NCBI GenBank assembly: GCA_941918925.1
Contig: OW799234.1
Location: 58,221,968 to 58,285,967, forward strand
Source of the DNA: Phyto melanocephala
Lineage: Eukaryota; Arthropoda; Insecta; Diptera; Rhinophoridae
Direction: 5' to 3'
Length of the DNA stretch: 64,000 nucleotides
The notes under the pieces were generated by a model that saw nothing but the letters and a program-made list of their open reading frames with translations, had not been told where the DNA came from and did no database searches. A program made the position numbers and the translations under genes. Of this stretch, positions 59,078-64,000 are shown piece by piece. Within the stretch, counting starts at the first letter, position 1, and each line of letters opens with the position of its first letter.

Positions 59078-59479
59078 AAAGCCCTTATTTTTAGTACCCA
59101 TATTGGCAATTTTGTTAGTATTGAAATTGATAAGAACGATTCTCAATTGTAAATTTTAGTATAATTACCAAATTAGTTTTATTTTGGTGCTTATATCTAA
59201 GTTAGTTTCAAGACGAATTTGTTATTTTTTTTTAGTTATAATTTTTAAAACCATGTTTTTTAATTCAGTGTCTTCGTTACCAAAAGCTATTTATGAGCTT
59301 AAATTTTTTTTATATATTTTAAAAGTAAAAATATTTCCAAATAACTTTTGCCTTTGACTTCGCCGATTAGTGACCGATATGTTCAAAACTTTGCAAAAAC
59401 ATCTCTAGAGGCACATCATATCTATAAATAATGAAAAATGTGTCTTAAAAATTTTATATTGTTTGTGAAAATAAGAGAA

Positions 59480-62202
59480 ACAAGTAAGAGCACTATATTC
59501 GGCTGTGCCGAATCTTTTATACCCACCACCAATTTTGTGTACATTTAAAGCACAATATTTATTATTTTGTTAATCGCTATTGAATAATATCTTTATAATA
59601 AAATATGTATCACTTTCTTTGTAGAGGGTGGTTAAATTTTTTAGGGCCCATGTTGAAGGTGAACTACACCTAGTCTTTAAATTTGTTTTCTGCATTTCAC
59701 TTGACATTTCTCAATCTCAAACTTACTCAATTTGATCTGTAGAAAGATACGCAAATGAGCAACTCTTTAAAGTTATTCAGGTTTTTTTTATGAAAATGGG
59801 TGTTTAAATCAAAATGCATTTTGTGCACTTCGTAATTCTTTTGATCAACATAATCATTCAAATTCATCCACAATCGGGAAAATTGTAAAAAATATTTAAA
59901 TTTCTGCAAAACAGGTCTGTATAAATTGTTAAAAAATCTGTGAATGCATTCTTATTTCGTTGAATGGGAAGCATGGTTGTTTTTTTCGATAGTGTGGCAA
60001 AAGAGCAGTCAACCTCGACTCATCATCGTGCCCAACAATTGAGCATCAACATTGTCATTGAAAATTTGGACCATCAGATAGAGGAGTGGCGCCAAGGATG
60101 GGGGGGGGCATTTGGCCGATATTTTGTTAAATACATAATTGAACCGTACAAATATTATCATTACAAAAAGAAATAATAATAATTTCCTAAATAATTTGAA
60201 TAATTCAACATCAGCCCTTAAAATTTAACCACCCTTTATAACTTCGATATGCTACTAAAAGGCTTTTGTAAATGTAGTCTTTTAATGAACGTGGGCGTTA
60301 AAGTAGGCGTGTCAATAAAGTTTCTGCTAATAAATACAACTTAGATATTTCAATATAGTCCTTTATTTTCCCAAAAACTTTGTCAATAGAGAAATTACAT
60401 GAATTTAAGAAAACCCGTTATATGGGAGGTAGGCGTTATAGTAGGCGTGTCACCTAAACTTTTTGGCACAACAACTGCATTGATTAGAAGGATATATGTA
60501 GCAAATTTCCTTTATGATACCTCTAATTTTGTCTGTTTTAGTGGGCGTTATAGTAGGCGTGTTAAAGTTATTTTTACGAATGAGTACATTTTAGATGTTT
60601 CAATATAGCCTTTTATTATTCCAAAATCTTTATTAATAGAGAAATTATATGAATTTTAGGTAAAACGTTATATGGGAGGTGGGCGTAAAAGTTGGCGTGG
60701 CACCTTAATTTTTTTGTACAATAATGACACTGCCTAGGGGGATATACGTAGCAAATTTGATCATCATACATCAAATTTTGGCGGTTTTATGAGCTTTGAA
60801 ATTTCATTAACGGTAGATAACGTGAAAAGTGGGCGTTATAGTAGGCGTGTCAAAGTTATTTTTGCGAATGAGTACAACTTAGGTGTTTCAATATAGCCTT
60901 TTATTATTCAAAAATCTTTTTTAATAGAGAAATTATATGAATTTTAGGTAAAACGTTATATGGGAGGTGGGCGTAAAAGTGGGCGTGGCACCTTAATTTT
61001 TTGTACAATAATGACACTGCCTAGGGGGATATACGTAGCAAATTTGATCATCATACCTCTAATTTTGTCGGTTTTATGAGCTTTTAAATTTCATTAACGG
61101 TAGATAACGTGAAAAGTGGGCGTTATAGTAGGCGTGTCAAAGTTATTTTTGCGAATGAGTACATTTTAGATGTTTCAATATAGCCCTTTATAATTCCAAA
61201 ATCTTTATTAATAGAGAAATTATATCAATTTTAGGTAAAACGTTATATGGGAGGTGGGCGTAAAAGTGGGCGTGGCACCTCAATTTTTTTGTACAATAAT
61301 GACACTGTCTAGGGGGATATACGTAGCAAATTTGATCATCATACCTCTAATTTTGGCGGTTTTATGAGTTTTTAAATTTCATTAACGGTAGATAACGTGA
61401 AAAGTGGGCGTTATAGTAGGCGTGTCAAAGTTATTTTTGCGAATGAGTACATTTTAGATGTTTCAATATAGCCCTTTATAATTCCAAAATCTTTATTAAT
61501 AGAGAAATTATATCAATTTTAGGTAAAACGTTATATGGGAGGTGGGCGTAAAAGTGGGCGTGGCACATTGATTTTCCGTTAAAAAAAAGCCTTTCACCAA
61601 AAAGCAAAGTGTGCAAAATTTCAGAGTCGTACATCCAATTTTGTTGGTTTTATGACGTTTTTGTTTTTAAATATACCGAAAAATACACTGTGCGGTATAA
61701 ATTTTCGTACATTTTGATCGATAACTCCTTTCCTAATGATTAGATTTAGGTAATTTTTGGTGAGAGATATTGCTTTGACTCGAGAAATATATATTCGAAG
61801 TTTCATGACTGTACGTTAATCAATTTGGACAAAATACCATTTTATTCGATGTTCGTAGGACACGGTTTTTTCGACCTACTCTTGCATTCCGAGCTATAAC
61901 TCACTTCCTAATATTCCGATATAGCCCATTTTCAATACCAAACAAACCTTGTCTATAAGAAAGATTCTGGCAAAATTTGAGCCTCCTAGCTTTTTCGGTG
62001 CGACCTCTATCGTGCTTTCAACAGACGGACAGACGGACAGACGGACAGACGGACAGACGGACGGACATAGCTAGATCGTCATCAAATCAAACCCTGATTC
62101 AGAATATATATACTTTATGGGGTCTAAAATGGATATTTCGATGTGTTACAAACGGAATGACAAAATGAATATACCCCCACCATTTTTTTGGTGGCGGGTA
62201 TA
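59480..62202 (-). mobile_element. DINE-1-like element, family B, full copy B5
   Basis: 2723 bp in reverse orientation, with complete tail (ACAAGTAAGAGC, hairpin), embedded inverted-repeat module (59626-60234), 288 bp units and head (GGTGGCGGGTATA). It matches B3 (24822-27586) almost base for base. Three small frames have identical translations in both (59909-59727, 60399-60608, 61806-61621). The differences I find are the number of GTCCGTCT units (about five here, ten in B3) and a homopolymer (9 against 11 bases). Confidence 0.82.
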
Positions 62203-62435
62203 AAAATCAGCAGCGTCCTAGTTTATTTGCACGTATATAAGAGAGATATTTATGTCCAATTTACTCCTAAATATTTCTGATATTTTGATATTACACACGG
62301 TTATAAGCCATGACTGGAGTGGAGGTTATCAAGAAACAAATTTAACATACACACAGACAGACAGACAGACTCGCCTTTTCATGTTTGGAAGAAAATATAT
62401 ACTAGGAATGACAAACCTTTATATCAAAGGTGAAA

Positions 62436-64000
62436 TGCCCTTTCCTCAATTTTTTACGAAATTGTATTTTTCAGTGATTCCTATATACTTATTTAATACA
62501 AATAGACCATGACACAAAAATCTAACACAACATTAACGAAAATAACACTTTCATCGCCAATTTTACAAAAAAATAAAATTAAGATAATAAAGCTTTAATG
62601 ACGTTTTTTATCTTCTCCTATAAATTAACCATTATTTGAGTAATGGCCTCTCTACCTATGATCATCGATATATCTTTACACATTCTGTGATAAGAAAAAA
62701 TATAAAATATATGTGAGATCATATTATCATAATATTTCTACAATTCTGTGATCATGTGGTATCATGTTATGATTGTATGCATTTTGTATGATTATGCGAA
62801 ATTTTTAATTATTTTACAAAGCTTTGATTAAGCCTTAAAACTTTCAACCCTTATATAACTATTAACCTCAATCACACAGTCCAATAATAGTGTGTTTTGT
62901 TTTTGGATTATGATCACCTCAACTATGTTGATTTCTTTGCTTGTATTTTTCTTCTAATTGTTAAAAACATTAGCTTAAATATTTCTTTTACAACTTAGTC
63001 ACTTTAATATAAAAAAGCTTTTTATATTAAAAGTTTATTTAATTATTACAAAGGTAATTATGGCTTTAAAACTTAAAAATGTTTCAAAAAATCTTTAGTA
63101 TAAAAACAAAACTCTATACTTTTGAACATGTGCATACACATATAAATATAAATGTTTAGTAATTATTCAACAAACCCCATAGAACCGAAGCAGATGTTTA
63201 AAATTGTTTAACAATTTTATAAATGCTCGTACATACCAGTATAAGCCAAAACCTTAATTTTCTCCAACACTTTACACCAAAAACAAGTAAAGGACTTTTA
63301 TTGTTGTAAAAGCAAACAAACATTTACACCAGGTGTCGCACAAAATTTTAAATAGTTTTTTTTTATTGAAATAAAGAAATAAGACATTTTGTGACACCTA
63401 AACAATTATTTAATTGAATTGACATTTTGTTGACTGTTAAAAATTTTCCTTTTTTTTAAACACAATTTCTTTTTTCAACACGCTCTGCAAGGCAAGATGA
63501 TTAGCATGACTAAAAATGTATTTCTAAGGAAATATCTTTCGTTTTGATCTCTAGAGAAATTAAGGAAATTTGTTATGATACAACAAAGTGTCAATTTCAA
63601 ATTAGAATCTTTTGATTATAAATATTTGGTTTTAAAAAAGTTTTGCAGATACATACGATTTCTAAAACTTGTTAATGTTTTTAAAAGCACTTAAGGAAAT
63701 TGCTAAGACATTGAAGAAATAATGTCCTTTTTTAGCAGGTGATAAGGGATTTTTGTATATCTACCACAAGTGCTAATGAAATGTATGCGAGTCATATGGT
63801 GGATTATAGGATAAATTTAAGACATTTGAAAAAATTAAAAGCTAGTTAAGCTGACAGTATGAAGCAAATGAAAAGTTTAGCCATAATATGCATAAGCAAA
63901 TTAAGTACATAAGTAATATCTATTCGCTCGTTTAGAATATTTTACGAGGATAATAACTTTACAAAAGCGGATTTGTTGACATACGCATTAAAACAATTTT
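62436..64000. other. AT-rich flank, nothing recognised
   Basis: No repeat terminus, frame or splice pair that I can support. Confidence 0.35.

Larger units (their letters stand above)
58160..62435 (-). mobile_element. Degenerate DINE variant C copy split by a LINE and by B5
   Basis: Pieces at 58160-58354, 59078-59479 and 62203-62435 follow the variant C order of the copy at 41203-42199. They run from a decayed tail (CTAAGAGCCTTTTAAACGG) through the ACTGGTAAAGCCCTTAT and ATCTCTAGAGGCACATCATATC blocks to AACATACACACAGACAGACAG and GAATGACAAACC near the head. The interruptions are the LINE at 58355-59077 and the family B element at 59480-62202. Confidence 0.55.

Overview
The window is AT-rich, repeat-laden nuclear DNA from a higher fly. 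It is most likely from a calyptrate (house-fly, blow-fly or stable-fly group). The reasons are the DINE-1/INE-1-like repeats with CACGCCCAC motifs and GTCCGTCT microsatellites, a gypsy-type errantivirus, many mariner and piggyBac relics, and introns of about 70 bp. I see no bacterial-style genes, no tRNA or rRNA gene and no CRISPR array. Most of the sequence looks intronic or intergenic and is filled with nested transposons.

Layout. 1-5.2 kb: three head-to-head and tandem copies of repeat family A (DINE-1-like), a decayed piggyBac and a decayed mariner. 5.2-15.4 kb: mostly anonymous AT-rich DNA with one family B copy (7.8-8.7 kb) and a broken non-LTR retrotransposon (11.4-12.4 kb, minus strand). 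15.4-19.3 kb: a full family B copy and a mariner relic. 19.4-27.7 kb: one family A copy split by two later insertions, a very young but internally deleted errantivirus (19426-24177) and a 2.77 kb family B element (24822-27586). 28-32.3 kb: more A, C and B copies. 33-49 kb: scattered decayed mariners, DINE variants and MITEs. 49-58 kb: transposon-poor, holding the two best host-gene candidates. 58.2-62.4 kb: a degenerate DINE copy interrupted by a 5'-truncated LINE and by a family B copy nearly identical, in inverted orientation, to the one at 24.8 kb. 62.4-64 kb: anonymous AT-rich DNA.

Genes. The only long intact reading frames belong to the errantivirus: an integrase region and a complete envelope. 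Gag, protease, reverse transcriptase and most of RNase H are missing, yet the two LTRs look identical. Such an element would need gag-pol proteins from a relative. A splice donor in its leader and an acceptor at the start of env join in frame.

Host candidates are small. One is a minus-strand first coding exon (55478-55547) encoding a signal peptide and ending in a phase-1 GTAAGT donor. The other is a compact plus-strand three-exon gene (about 50082-50497) with two introns of 70-74 bp, encoding a 36-residue single-pass membrane peptide. If the minus-strand exon is real, much of the window is probably the first intron of that gene.
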